From positions 1 through 19,142 of the forward strand of contig DAINMX010000112.1 in assembly GCA_036736205.1 (NCBI GenBank): DNA of 19,142 bases. The letters run 5' to 3'. Below the pieces are notes generated by a model that was not told the DNA's origin, did no database searches, and saw only the letters and a list, made by a program, of their open reading frames with translations. Each line of letters starts with the position of its first letter. Position 1 is the first letter of the stretch. Of this stretch, positions 7,362-13,514 are shown in pieces. Position numbers and translations under genes: made by a program. This stretch comes from XYA12-FULL-58-9 sp001798605. GTDB lineage: Bacteria > Myxococcota > XYA12-FULL-58-9.

Positions 7362-8132
7362 ATGCGAGCCAGCCATTTTTTATTCATCGCCCTCTCGGTA
7401 CCTGGTTTGGCCACTGCTCGGCCAATGCAAGAGTGGTGGAACAACACCAATCCGTGTCCCCCGAACGCGACTCTGACAGGCACGCCCGGCAAGGATGTAC
7501 GCTGCATCAAATCGGATGGCACCCAACATGGAAGGCAGACGGTGTGGTTCGACAATGGCCAGATCGCCCAGGAACTAAACTTCCAGGAGGGCAAGCGGCA
7601 CGGCCGCAACATCACCTGGAATGAAGACGGCAAAAAAGCGACAGAGGTGCACTATGCTGCAGGTGAGCTGCATGGTGCGATGATTGTCTGCGGCGAGCCA
7701 ACCCGCATTCATCGCGATGAACGCAAGGGCGACCGGATCATTGGCTGGTATGAAGACGGGCAGAAGGCCGAAGAGATCATCTTCAAGGACGGCAAGCCAC
7801 AGCACACGAGCTTCTGCCGACGCTTGTCACTGACCCACTACCAACACGGCAAAGAGCAGGGACCCGCCACCCTGTGGCACGAAAATGGGCTGCGGGCGAT
7901 GGTTGTGGAGTTCGCAGGTGGCAAGACCCAGGGTATTGCCCGGGGATGGCACCCCAACGGTCGTCCCGCCGTTGAGGGTCAGTTTGTCGACGGCGAGAAA
8001 CACGGGCTGTGGACTCATTGGTATGAATTCGGCGGCGGTGCCAAACTCGAGAAGTGGAGCGACGGCGTGCTGGTAAGCACGTCCTACCAGAAGGCCGAGA
8101 TCCCATCCTCAGACGTCGCCGTGGCCCAATAG
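7362..8132 (+). CDS. Exported MORN-variant repeat protein (YwqK-like)
   Basis: This is a 256-residue protein with an N-terminal signal peptide (positively charged start, hydrophobic FLFIALSVPGLA, likely cleavage after ATA near residue 19). The mature part is made of MORN_2-type repeats with the pattern G-x-W-x-x-D/E-N/D-G-x-x-x-x-E-x-x-F-x-x-G-K. Examples are VWFDNGQIAQELNFQEGK (61-78), ITWNEDGKKATEVHYAAGE (84-102), GWYEDGQKAEEIIFKDGK (128-145), LWHENGLRAMVVEFAGGK (171-188), GWHPNGRPAVEGQFVDGEK (195-213) and a last copy to about 236. Cys32, Cys48, Cys110 and Cys152 could form disulfides. Such proteins are often labelled YwqK-family antitoxins, but the export signal argues for a periplasmic or surface role. 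The function is unknown. The repeats are probably a binding scaffold. Confidence 0.8.
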   Translation: MRASHFLFIALSVPGLATARPMQEWWNNTNPCPPNATLTGTPGKDVRCIKSDGTQHGRQTVWFDNGQIAQELNFQEGKRHGRNITWNEDGKKATEVHYAAGELHGAMIVCGEPTRIHRDERKGDRIIGWYEDGQKAEEIIFKDGKPQHTSFCRRLSLTHYQHGKEQGPATLWHENGLRAMVVEFAGGKTQGIARGWHPNGRPAVEGQFVDGEKHGLWTHWYEFGGGAKLEKWSDGVLVSTSYQKAEIPSSDVAVAQ

Positions 8133-8142
8133 TGGCGCGATA

Positions 8143-8160
8143 TTCTCAACTGACTTCGAC
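8143..8160. repeat. Left copy of an 18-bp near-identical direct repeat
   Basis: The sequence TTCTCAACTGACTTCGAC starts at 8143. Its part from TCTCAACT onwards matches the sequence at the 3' end of htpG (11331-11348) at 17 of 18 positions, in the same orientation. Read on the minus strand it would encode Val-Glu-Val-Ser-stop, the same last codons as htpG, with GTC in place of GTT. See the finding on a possible inserted module. Confidence 0.4.
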
Positions 8161-8170
8161 CACTTCGACC
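8153..8170. repeat. 9-bp tandem repeat (ACTTCGACC x2)
   Basis: ACTTCGACC occurs twice head to tail at 8153-8161 and 8162-8170, between the MORN gene and the vapB promoter. The first copy overlaps the 18-bp repeat shared with the htpG 3' end. It may be a duplication scar or part of the vapBC control region. Confidence 0.7.
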
Positions 8171-8179
8171 ATGCATACC

Positions 8180-8208
8180 TTGCATAACTAGCATGCTATG
8201 TGTATGGT
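8180..8208 (+). promoter_or_regulatory. Candidate vapBC promoter with palindromic operator
   Basis: TTGCAT (8180-8185) and TATGGT (8203-8208) lie 17 bases apart and resemble -35 and -10 elements. Between them is a perfect 10-bp palindrome, TAGCATGCTA (8189-8198). A further GCAT/ATGC symmetry (8182-8196) and ATGCAT (8171-8176) lie nearby. VapB-type antitoxins usually repress their own operon by binding such palindromes, so the site fits autoregulation. Six bases separate the -10 from the ATG at 8215, which suggests leaderless initiation. Confidence 0.45.
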
Positions 8209-8214
8209 GATAAC

Positions 8215-8463
8215 ATGATGCGCACGCAAATCCAGTTGGAGGAGGCTGACTATGAACGGTTGCGCAAAGTCGCGCAGCAGCAGCGCCGCTCGATTGCCGA
8301 CTGTATCCGCGAGGGTATCAAGCTGGTAGTGGCAAGTGGCGAAGCGCAACAGGAGAGCCTGGACTCGATCGCGGGCAAGTTCGCGCCCCAACCGGATGCG
8401 GACCTCAAACCCCACGATCAATGGTGGTCGGAGTCCATGCTCCCGAATCGCGAGGCCCGGTGA
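8215..8463 (+). CDS. vapB: VapB-like ribbon-helix-helix antitoxin
   Basis: This is an 82-residue protein. Its N-terminus (RTQIQLEEADYERLRKVAQ) has the beta-strand plus helix of a ribbon-helix-helix DNA-binding domain, followed by RSIADCIREGIKLVV as the second helix. The acidic and Pro-rich tail ending in a DQWW motif should bind and block the toxin. I chose the ATG at 8215. An ATG at 8218 is equally possible, and a GTG at 8200 would add five atypical residues. The stop TGA at 8461-8463 shares one base with the vapC start, so the two are translationally coupled. Expected role: neutralise the downstream ribonuclease and repress the shared promoter. The family assignment rests on domain type and gene pairing. 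Confidence 0.8.
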   Translation: MMRTQIQLEEADYERLRKVAQQQRRSIADCIREGIKLVVASGEAQQESLDSIAGKFAPQPDADLKPHDQWWSESMLPNREAR

Positions 8464-8867
8464 TGCGCTCGGTCTTCGTCGACACTTCTGGCGCCTATGC
8501 GTTGTTGGATAGCACCGATGCCAACCACGCACAGGCCAAAGCGGCATTCTTGCGCGCCGAGCACGAGCACTGGACGCTCGTCACGACCAACTACATCATC
8601 CACGAATCCTGGGCCCTCATTCAGGCACGGCTTGGCTGGGAGGCCACGACCGCCTGGCGCGACCGACTCATCACCCGCTGTGAGGTGGTCTGGGTCAACG
8701 AGCAGCTGCACGCCCTGGGCGAAGCGCGTTGTCGCCAGGCTCGTGAGCGGCGATTGAGCTTGACGGACTGTGTTTCCATCGAGGTGATGCAACAGCGCAG
8801 AATCGACACGTTCATCGGCACCGATGAGCATTTCGAGCGCGCCGGTTTTCACGCAGTCACAGTTTAG
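8463..8867 (+). CDS. vapC: VapC-like PIN-domain ribonuclease toxin
   Basis: This is a 134-residue PIN-domain protein of normal length. The catalytic acidic residues are visible: Asp7 in VFVDTSG, Glu48 in IIHESW, Asp102 in LTDCVSIEVM and Asp121 in IGTDEHF. These coordinate the metal that cleaves RNA, in known VapC toxins usually tRNA or the sarcin-ricin loop. The target here is not deducible. The ATG at 8463 overlaps the antitoxin stop by one base. The open frame extends left to 8421, but that part is covered by vapB. All active-site residues are present, so unlike the locus at 7084 this toxin is probably functional. Confidence 0.88.
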   Translation: MRSVFVDTSGAYALLDSTDANHAQAKAAFLRAEHEHWTLVTTNYIIHESWALIQARLGWEATTAWRDRLITRCEVVWVNEQLHALGEARCRQARERRLSLTDCVSIEVMQQRRIDTFIGTDEHFERAGFHAVTV

Positions 8868-8920
8868 ATGGCGAATCCGACGAGCGCTACCTGCAATCCC
8901 TGAAGACCTACCAGTACCCT

Positions 8921-11266
8921 ATGAAACCCCATCGAAGCTTTAGAAAAGCAAACAAAGTACCCTGGCACCGTTTTGCAAGAGAGATCTATTCACCGGTTTT
9001 TATTTCGATTTTCTTTGTCAACGCCTGCCACGGCACGATTTTAGGAGGGAAAGACGGAGTAAAAGACAAAACGGACCTTTGTCCCGAGGGCGCAGTCAGT
9101 GAGACGTGCGCTTGTGGGGGAGAGCTTGTGAGTGATGGCCACTGCTGTGCGGGTGAACATAAGCCACACCCTTGCGACGTGCCAATGTGCGATTTGGGGG
9201 AGGTACTGTTCTCCTGTGGTTGCGGCGAGGAGGTTGTGAGTGGGGGCTATTGCTGCAGGAACGTAACACAGGACGGGGCTTGTTCTTTCAACGTGTACTA
9301 CGCGAGCAGCAGCAGCGGGAACGATGACAACGCCGGGACGAGCTCTTCATTGGCGTGGAAGACTTTGGATCAAGTGAATGCCGCGGCGCTCGCTGCGGGG
9401 GACGCGGTATTGTTCAAGCGCGGTGATGCGTGGACGGGGACCATTACGGTGAGCACATCGGGGAGCGAGGGGAACCCCATTACGTATGGCGCCTACGGTG
9501 AAGGCGAGAAGCCCAAGATCTTTGGTTCAGAAGTCATTACCGGCTGGGCACAACACTCGGGGAATGTCTATATGGCGACAGTGGCAAGTGATATCAATCA
9601 GTTGTTCGTCAACGATGAGCGCGCATTATTGGCACGTTATCCAAAAGCCAATCATGCCGACGGATTTGCCGACATAACAACAGTCAACAGTACAACACAA
9701 TTCGTTTCTGCACAAATCGCAAGTCAAGGATTAGATTACTACAAGAACGCAATATTCATCGGAAGAACAAACGCTTACACGATATATCAAACACAGGTTA
9801 CCGCTTCAAATGGCCAGGCAATTACCATAGCGACTGCGCCACCCTCAGGTAGTGGCGGATTGATGGTTGGCAGAGGTTTCTTTCTCACAAATAAACTTGA
9901 ATTTTTAACAGACCCCGGAGAATGGTATTACGATACAGCAACAAAGACTGTGTATTTCTGGACTCCAAGTGGAAGTTCGCCTTCGAATTATGATGTGAGA
10001 GGATCAGTCTATGATTATGGGGTGCATGTTGATACAAGTAACTATGTCACCGTTAGGGATCTGGAAATAGCACAAGCTTCTTCATTCGGTATTTACCTTG
10101 ACAACAATTCAGATCACGCAATTGTGAACAGTAATTCCGTAATGAACCCTGGTCTTGATGGAATTGTCAGTTTTTGGTGGTCGTCGGATTCAATAATTTC
10201 TAATAACTATATTCACGAGGCAAATAATCATGCAATTTACTTATACAACAATCCCGGAGCTATGGTAACCGACAATGAAATTGTCGGTACCGGAAGACTG
10301 AAAAATATAATCAGAAGAGCTTCCGGCGATCAAAGAACCGATAACATTAATATTCATAGCTGGGGGCATGGAATTGTCACTTACTTGGGAAATCTAACAA
10401 TTACACATAATCGCATAATTGATTCAGGTTCTGTTGGCATTATTTTCGGTCAACAAGCGGCTCTTGTTAGATACAATTATGTGAATGGAGCGTGCCAAGT
10501 TTTAGATGATTGTGGAGGAATTTATACCTACACAGGAACTGAGGTTGATTACGACGATACGACGGGCGCCTCTGGTTCGGTCGTGGAAAATAACATAGTT
10601 TTGAATGTTATTGGTAACGACGATGGAAGAACATCTAGCGCGTATACTGCAGGATATGGCCTTTACATGGATAATGCAACCAAGAATGTCCTGATCCAAA
10701 ACAATACTGTTGCAGGGACAAGTGGCGGTGTCTTTTTCAATCCGGGAGGATTCATGACCTTTAATAACAATACGGTCACGGATTCTTCATTATTAATGCA
10801 TATAGCTGGAGACTTTGACCCCAATACAATAACCAACAATATTTTCTATGCAACAGCAAGAATAGGGAGTTATGCCGCTTGGTGGAGTAATTCACATCAA
10901 AGAATTATTTTTACACCAAACACAACTTCTGCTTTCGATTTCAATAAATATTTTGCACATTACAATACAGACGACGTTTTTGTTAATAAATCTGGTTTTG
11001 ACCAATGGAAGCTAGACACCGGTCAAGATGCTAATTCAACCTTTGATGGATCGCCGCTTGGGGTTGGCGAAACCGAACGCCTCATCTACAACGATACCAA
11101 AATAGATAAAACTTTCTTTGTAAACGGTGCCGCAGCCAGAGACATCTACAATACGCCTATCACAACATCTTTTGTTCTAACGCCATTCACTTCAAAGATC
11201 GTGGTGGGAACAAATCTCGCGGATATAACTGAGACGTTCGAAAACCTTACCGAAACCAAACCATAG
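8921..11266 (+). CDS. Right-handed beta-helix lipoprotein with Cys-rich N-terminal repeats
   Basis: This is a 781-residue predicted lipoprotein. A hydrophobic stretch (SPVFISIFFVNAC) ends in a lipobox-like VNAC with Cys36. Residues 54-121 hold two six-cysteine repeats with identical spacing. From about 125 the sequence VYYASSSSGNDDNAGT, LAWKTLDQVN and AGDAVLFKRGD is the typical entry to secreted right-handed beta-helix proteins of the pectate-lyase-like fold. The Asn-rich coils (NNYIHEANNHAIYLYNN, GMV-type turns, NNTVAG, FNNNTVTDS) run to about 640. The C-terminus from about 690 looks like a beta-sandwich. Such proteins bind or cleave polysaccharides, but no catalytic residues can be assigned. 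Base composition changes sharply at about 9600-9660: upstream it is GC-rich like the neighbours, while downstream it is AT-rich with many AGA and ATA codons until about 11240. No clear Shine-Dalgarno sequence precedes the ATG. Confidence 0.8.
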   Translation: MKPHRSFRKANKVPWHRFAREIYSPVFISIFFVNACHGTILGGKDGVKDKTDLCPEGAVSETCACGGELVSDGHCCAGEHKPHPCDVPMCDLGEVLFSCGCGEEVVSGGYCCRNVTQDGACSFNVYYASSSSGNDDNAGTSSSLAWKTLDQVNAAALAAGDAVLFKRGDAWTGTITVSTSGSEGNPITYGAYGEGEKPKIFGSEVITGWAQHSGNVYMATVASDINQLFVNDERALLARYPKANHADGFADITTVNSTTQFVSAQIASQGLDYYKNAIFIGRTNAYTIYQTQVTASNGQAITIATAPPSGSGGLMVGRGFFLTNKLEFLTDPGEWYYDTATKTVYFWTPSGSSPSNYDVRGSVYDYGVHVDTSNYVTVRDLEIAQASSFGIYLDNNSDHAIVNSNSVMNPGLDGIVSFWWSSDSIISNNYIHEANNHAIYLYNNPGAMVTDNEIVGTGRLKNIIRRASGDQRTDNINIHSWGHGIVTYLGNLTITHNRIIDSGSVGIIFGQQAALVRYNYVNGACQVLDDCGGIYTYTGTEVDYDDTTGASGSVVENNIVLNVIGNDDGRTSSAYTAGYGLYMDNATKNVLIQNNTVAGTSGGVFFNPGGFMTFNNNTVTDSSLLMHIAGDFDPNTITNNIFYATARIGSYAAWWSNSHQRIIFTPNTTSAFDFNKYFAHYNTDDVFVNKSGFDQWKLDTGQDANSTFDGSPLGVGETERLIYNDTKIDKTFFVNGAAARDIYNTPITTSFVLTPFTSKIVVGTNLADITETFENLTETKP

Positions 11267-11330
11267 TAGATTTCAACGATGGGCTGAAGTTCTCGGACGA
11301 ACTCGATTGAGATGAATTGTTGATACGACT

Positions 11331-11348
11331 CTCAACTAACTTCGACCG
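11331..11348. repeat. Right copy of the 18-bp near-identical direct repeat
   Basis: TCTCAACTAACTTCGACC includes the last codons and stop of htpG (minus strand Val-Glu-Val-Ser-stop). It differs at one position from the copy starting at 8144, just after the MORN gene. The VapBC and beta-helix genes lie between the two copies. Confidence 0.4.
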
Positions 11349-13338
11349 CCTTGTTGGCCACTTCCATAATGATGCGACTGTAGGCGTTGGGATCGGGGAG
11401 CTCTCCACCCTCGGCCAAGATCGCTTGGCCATACAGAAGCTTGGCGTAGGTCTTGAGGTCAGTCGACTTTTTGTCAGCCTCGCAGACACCCCTTAACTTC
11501 TCGATGAACGGATGGTCGGGATTGACCTCGAGGATCCGCTTGGTCTTCGGGACCTCGCGCCCCATCCGCCGCATCATCTCCTCCATCTGCTTTGACATGT
11601 CGTGAGTATCTCCCACGAGACAGACTGGACTGTCGGTCAAGCGGGCCGACAATCGAACTTCCTTGAGCTCGTCTTGCAGATGAGCCCGTAGGCATTGCAG
11701 GAGATCCTTGAACTGTTCTTTCTCGATTTCTGTCTTCTTCTTCTCGGCCTCAGTCTTGTCTGCCTCAGCATCAAAGTCAACCTCACCTTTGCCCACAGAG
11801 ATGAAGCTCTTCTCTTTGAATTGAGTGAAACCTTGCAGCCAGAACTCATCAATGGGATCGCTAAAGAACAGCACCTCGATGCCCTTCGCCTTGAAAGCCT
11901 CGAGATGGGGTGAGCTTTGAATCGCCTCGAGAGATGGCCCGGTGAGATAGTAGATGCCCTTTTGCTCCTCCTTCATCCGTTCGACGTAGCCACTGAGGTA
12001 GGTTGGCTCGTCGCCATGGGTGCTCCGGCACATAACGAGATCCAAAATTCGATCCTTGGAGTCGTCGAATCCCGCCAACCCTTCCTTGAGCACCGCGCCG
12101 AACTCTTTCCAGAGCTTCTTCATGTCTTCGGGACGGTCGTCCTTGATTTTGAGGATCGCATCGAGAATCTTCTTGGTTGCGAACTTACGAATCGCTTTGA
12201 CCTGCCGGTCCTGCTGCAGAATCTCCCGCGAGACGTTGAGGGATAGGTCTTCGGAATCGATGACGCCTTTGACGAAGCGCAGCCACTCGGGCAACAGCGC
12301 CTCCCAGTCGTCCTTGATGAACACCCGCTTGACGTACAACTGCAGGCCCCGGCTCACCTGATCGCGAGTGTAGAGATCGAACGGGGCTTTCTCGGGGATG
12401 AACAACAGCAGTCGCGCGTTGAAAGCGCCCTCCAGACTGGCTGAAATCGTCTCAAGGGGATCTCCCCAATCCCGAGAGATGTGACGATAGAATTCTTTGT
12501 ACTCGTCTTCGGTCACCTCACTGCGCGGCCGCGTCCAGATCGCCTTCATCGAGTTGAGGGTTTGTTCTTCTTTGATAAGCCTTGGAATCGCATCTTTGAC
12601 CGGCACGCCTTTGTCATCGAGCACCGGCTCTTGCCGTTCCACCAACATGCGAATCGGATGGGAGACAAAATCGGAGTGCTTCTTGACAATGTCCTTGAGC
12701 ACCCATGGCGCGGCATAGTCCTTGAGGCCGTCCTCCTCATCTGCTTCCTTGAGCTCAAGCAATACCGTTGTGCCAGGCTGCGAACGACTTCCCTCCTCAA
12801 TGGTGTAGGTCCCATCACCGCTCGACTCCCATTTGCTCGCGGTCTCTTCACCGGCCCGGCGGGTGATGATGGTGACCTTCTTCGACACCATGAACGTCGA
12901 ATAAAAGCCAACGCCAAACTGACCGATAAGGTCCTCGCTCAACTTGCCGCCGTCGCCTTTGCCTTTGCCTTTGCCCTCGCCCTCGCCCTCGCCCTCGCCC
13001 GTGCTGGCATTCGCCTTGGCGGCGGCCACGAAGTGCTGGGTGCCCGAGCGGGCGATGGTGCCAATGTCGCGAATCAGCTCCTCGCGGCTCATACCGATGC
13101 CGTTGTCATGCACAGCCAAAGTCCGTTTGTCCTTGTCGACCTCAAGACGAATGTGCAACTCCTCTTTCGGCATCAACTCGGTGTTCGTCAGGGCCTCGAG
13201 CCGCAACCTGTCGAGAGCGTCGGAGCTGTTGGAGATGAGCTCACGCAGGAAAATGTCCTTGTTGGAATAGAGCGAGTAAACCATGAGATTCAGGAGCTCC
13301 TGAACCTCGGTGTCGAAGGTGCGCTTTTCTGCGGTCAT
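11332..13338 (-). CDS. htpG: HtpG, Hsp90-family ATP-dependent chaperone
   Basis: This is a cytoplasmic Hsp90 chaperone that refolds and stabilises client proteins using ATP. The GHKL ATPase domain is clear: LRELISNSSDALDRLR (ATP/Mg-binding Glu and Asn), DNGIGM, GTIARSGT and the lid segment GQFGVGFYS. The middle and dimerisation domains follow to the end (for example LPEWLRFVKGVIDSEDLSLNVSRE and a C-terminal NPDHPFIEKL). Length is 668 residues, against about 624 in E. coli. Much of the difference is a Gly-Glu/Gly-Lys run between GTQHFVAAAK and LSEDLIGQFG in the lid. I chose the ATG at 13338 because GAGGG lies six bases upstream. The in-frame ATG at 13344 would directly abut that site. The gene is transcribed alone and diverges from the lipoprotein operon at 13515. 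Confidence 0.97.
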   Translation of the reverse strand: MTAEKRTFDTEVQELLNLMVYSLYSNKDIFLRELISNSSDALDRLRLEALTNTELMPKEELHIRLEVDKDKRTLAVHDNGIGMSREELIRDIGTIARSGTQHFVAAAKANASTGEGEGEGEGKGKGKGDGGKLSEDLIGQFGVGFYSTFMVSKKVTIITRRAGEETASKWESSGDGTYTIEEGSRSQPGTTVLLELKEADEEDGLKDYAAPWVLKDIVKKHSDFVSHPIRMLVERQEPVLDDKGVPVKDAIPRLIKEEQTLNSMKAIWTRPRSEVTEDEYKEFYRHISRDWGDPLETISASLEGAFNARLLLFIPEKAPFDLYTRDQVSRGLQLYVKRVFIKDDWEALLPEWLRFVKGVIDSEDLSLNVSREILQQDRQVKAIRKFATKKILDAILKIKDDRPEDMKKLWKEFGAVLKEGLAGFDDSKDRILDLVMCRSTHGDEPTYLSGYVERMKEEQKGIYYLTGPSLEAIQSSPHLEAFKAKGIEVLFFSDPIDEFWLQGFTQFKEKSFISVGKGEVDFDAEADKTEAEKKKTEIEKEQFKDLLQCLRAHLQDELKEVRLSARLTDSPVCLVGDTHDMSKQMEEMMRRMGREVPKTKRILEVNPDHPFIEKLRGVCEADKKSTDLKTYAKLLYGQAILAEGGELPDPNAYSRIIMEVANKAVEVS
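12955..12996. repeat. Hexanucleotide tandem repeat inside htpG
   Basis: On the plus strand GCCTTT occurs three times (12955-12972), followed by GCCCTC four times (12973-12996). On the coding minus strand this gives four Gly-Glu pairs, then three Gly-Lys pairs. The unit is a multiple of three, so copy-number change would alter the length of the HtpG lid region without breaking the frame. Confidence 0.95.
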
Positions 13339-13389
13339 GGTCATCCCTCACAAACGGGCACTTGGCCCAGGTCTAGCAACTACGGCGGC

Positions 13390-13419
13390 AATCTTGGGGA
13401 CCTGGCAGCCACTGTCAAG
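13390..13419 (-). promoter_or_regulatory. Candidate htpG promoter, heat-shock sigma-32-like and overlapping sigma-70
   Basis: On the minus strand CTTGAC (13414-13419) is followed after 14 bases by CCCCAAG (13393-13399). This is close to the sigma-32 consensus CTTGAA with 13-15 bases to CCCCAT. The same bases also contain a perfect sigma-70 -35 (TTGACA, 13413-13418) with AAGATT (13390-13395) after 17 bases. Transcription would start about 45-50 bases before the htpG ATG. Heat induction of htpG is well known in proteobacteria. Confidence 0.55.
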
Positions 13420-13435
13420 CCCTGGTTTTTGGCTT

Positions 13436-13469
13436 CAGGGGCTCCGCCCCTGCTCTAAATGCTCTAAAT
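13436..13469. repeat. Hairpin followed by 9-bp tandem repeat in the htpG/lipoprotein divergent region
   Basis: CAGGGGC-TCC-GCCCCTG (13436-13452) is a perfect 7-bp inverted repeat. It is followed at once by GCTCTAAAT twice (13452-13460 and 13461-13469). No run of T follows on the plus strand, so a simple terminator is unlikely. The position just upstream of the promoter at 13479 suits a protein-binding site, although nothing proves this. Confidence 0.6.
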
Positions 13470-13478
13470 GTGTCCGGA

Positions 13479-13508
13479 TTGACCGCCCCCACGGTGGGGA
13501 ACTATGCT
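13479..13508 (+). promoter_or_regulatory. Candidate promoter of the two-lipoprotein operon, with palindrome in the spacer
   Basis: TTGACC (13479-13484, five of six) and TATGCT (13503-13508, four of six) are 18 bases apart. The spacer contains a 6-bp perfect inverted repeat, CCCCAC-G-GTGGGG (13487-13499), that could be an operator. Only six bases separate the -10 from the ATG at 13515. With no Shine-Dalgarno sequence, this suggests a leaderless mRNA. Confidence 0.45.
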
Positions 13509-13514
13509 CCGTCC

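Noticed and set aside
11267..11331. Possible terminator between the convergent beta-helix and htpG genes
   Set aside because: Only weak stems (AGTTC/GAACT and TTGAGA/TCTCAA with a long loop) and no T run on either strand, so not called.
12481..13458. Open frame of 325 codons on the plus strand
   Set aside because: It is the antisense of htpG. The Ala/Leu/Phe-rich run comes from the hexanucleotide repeat read backwards.
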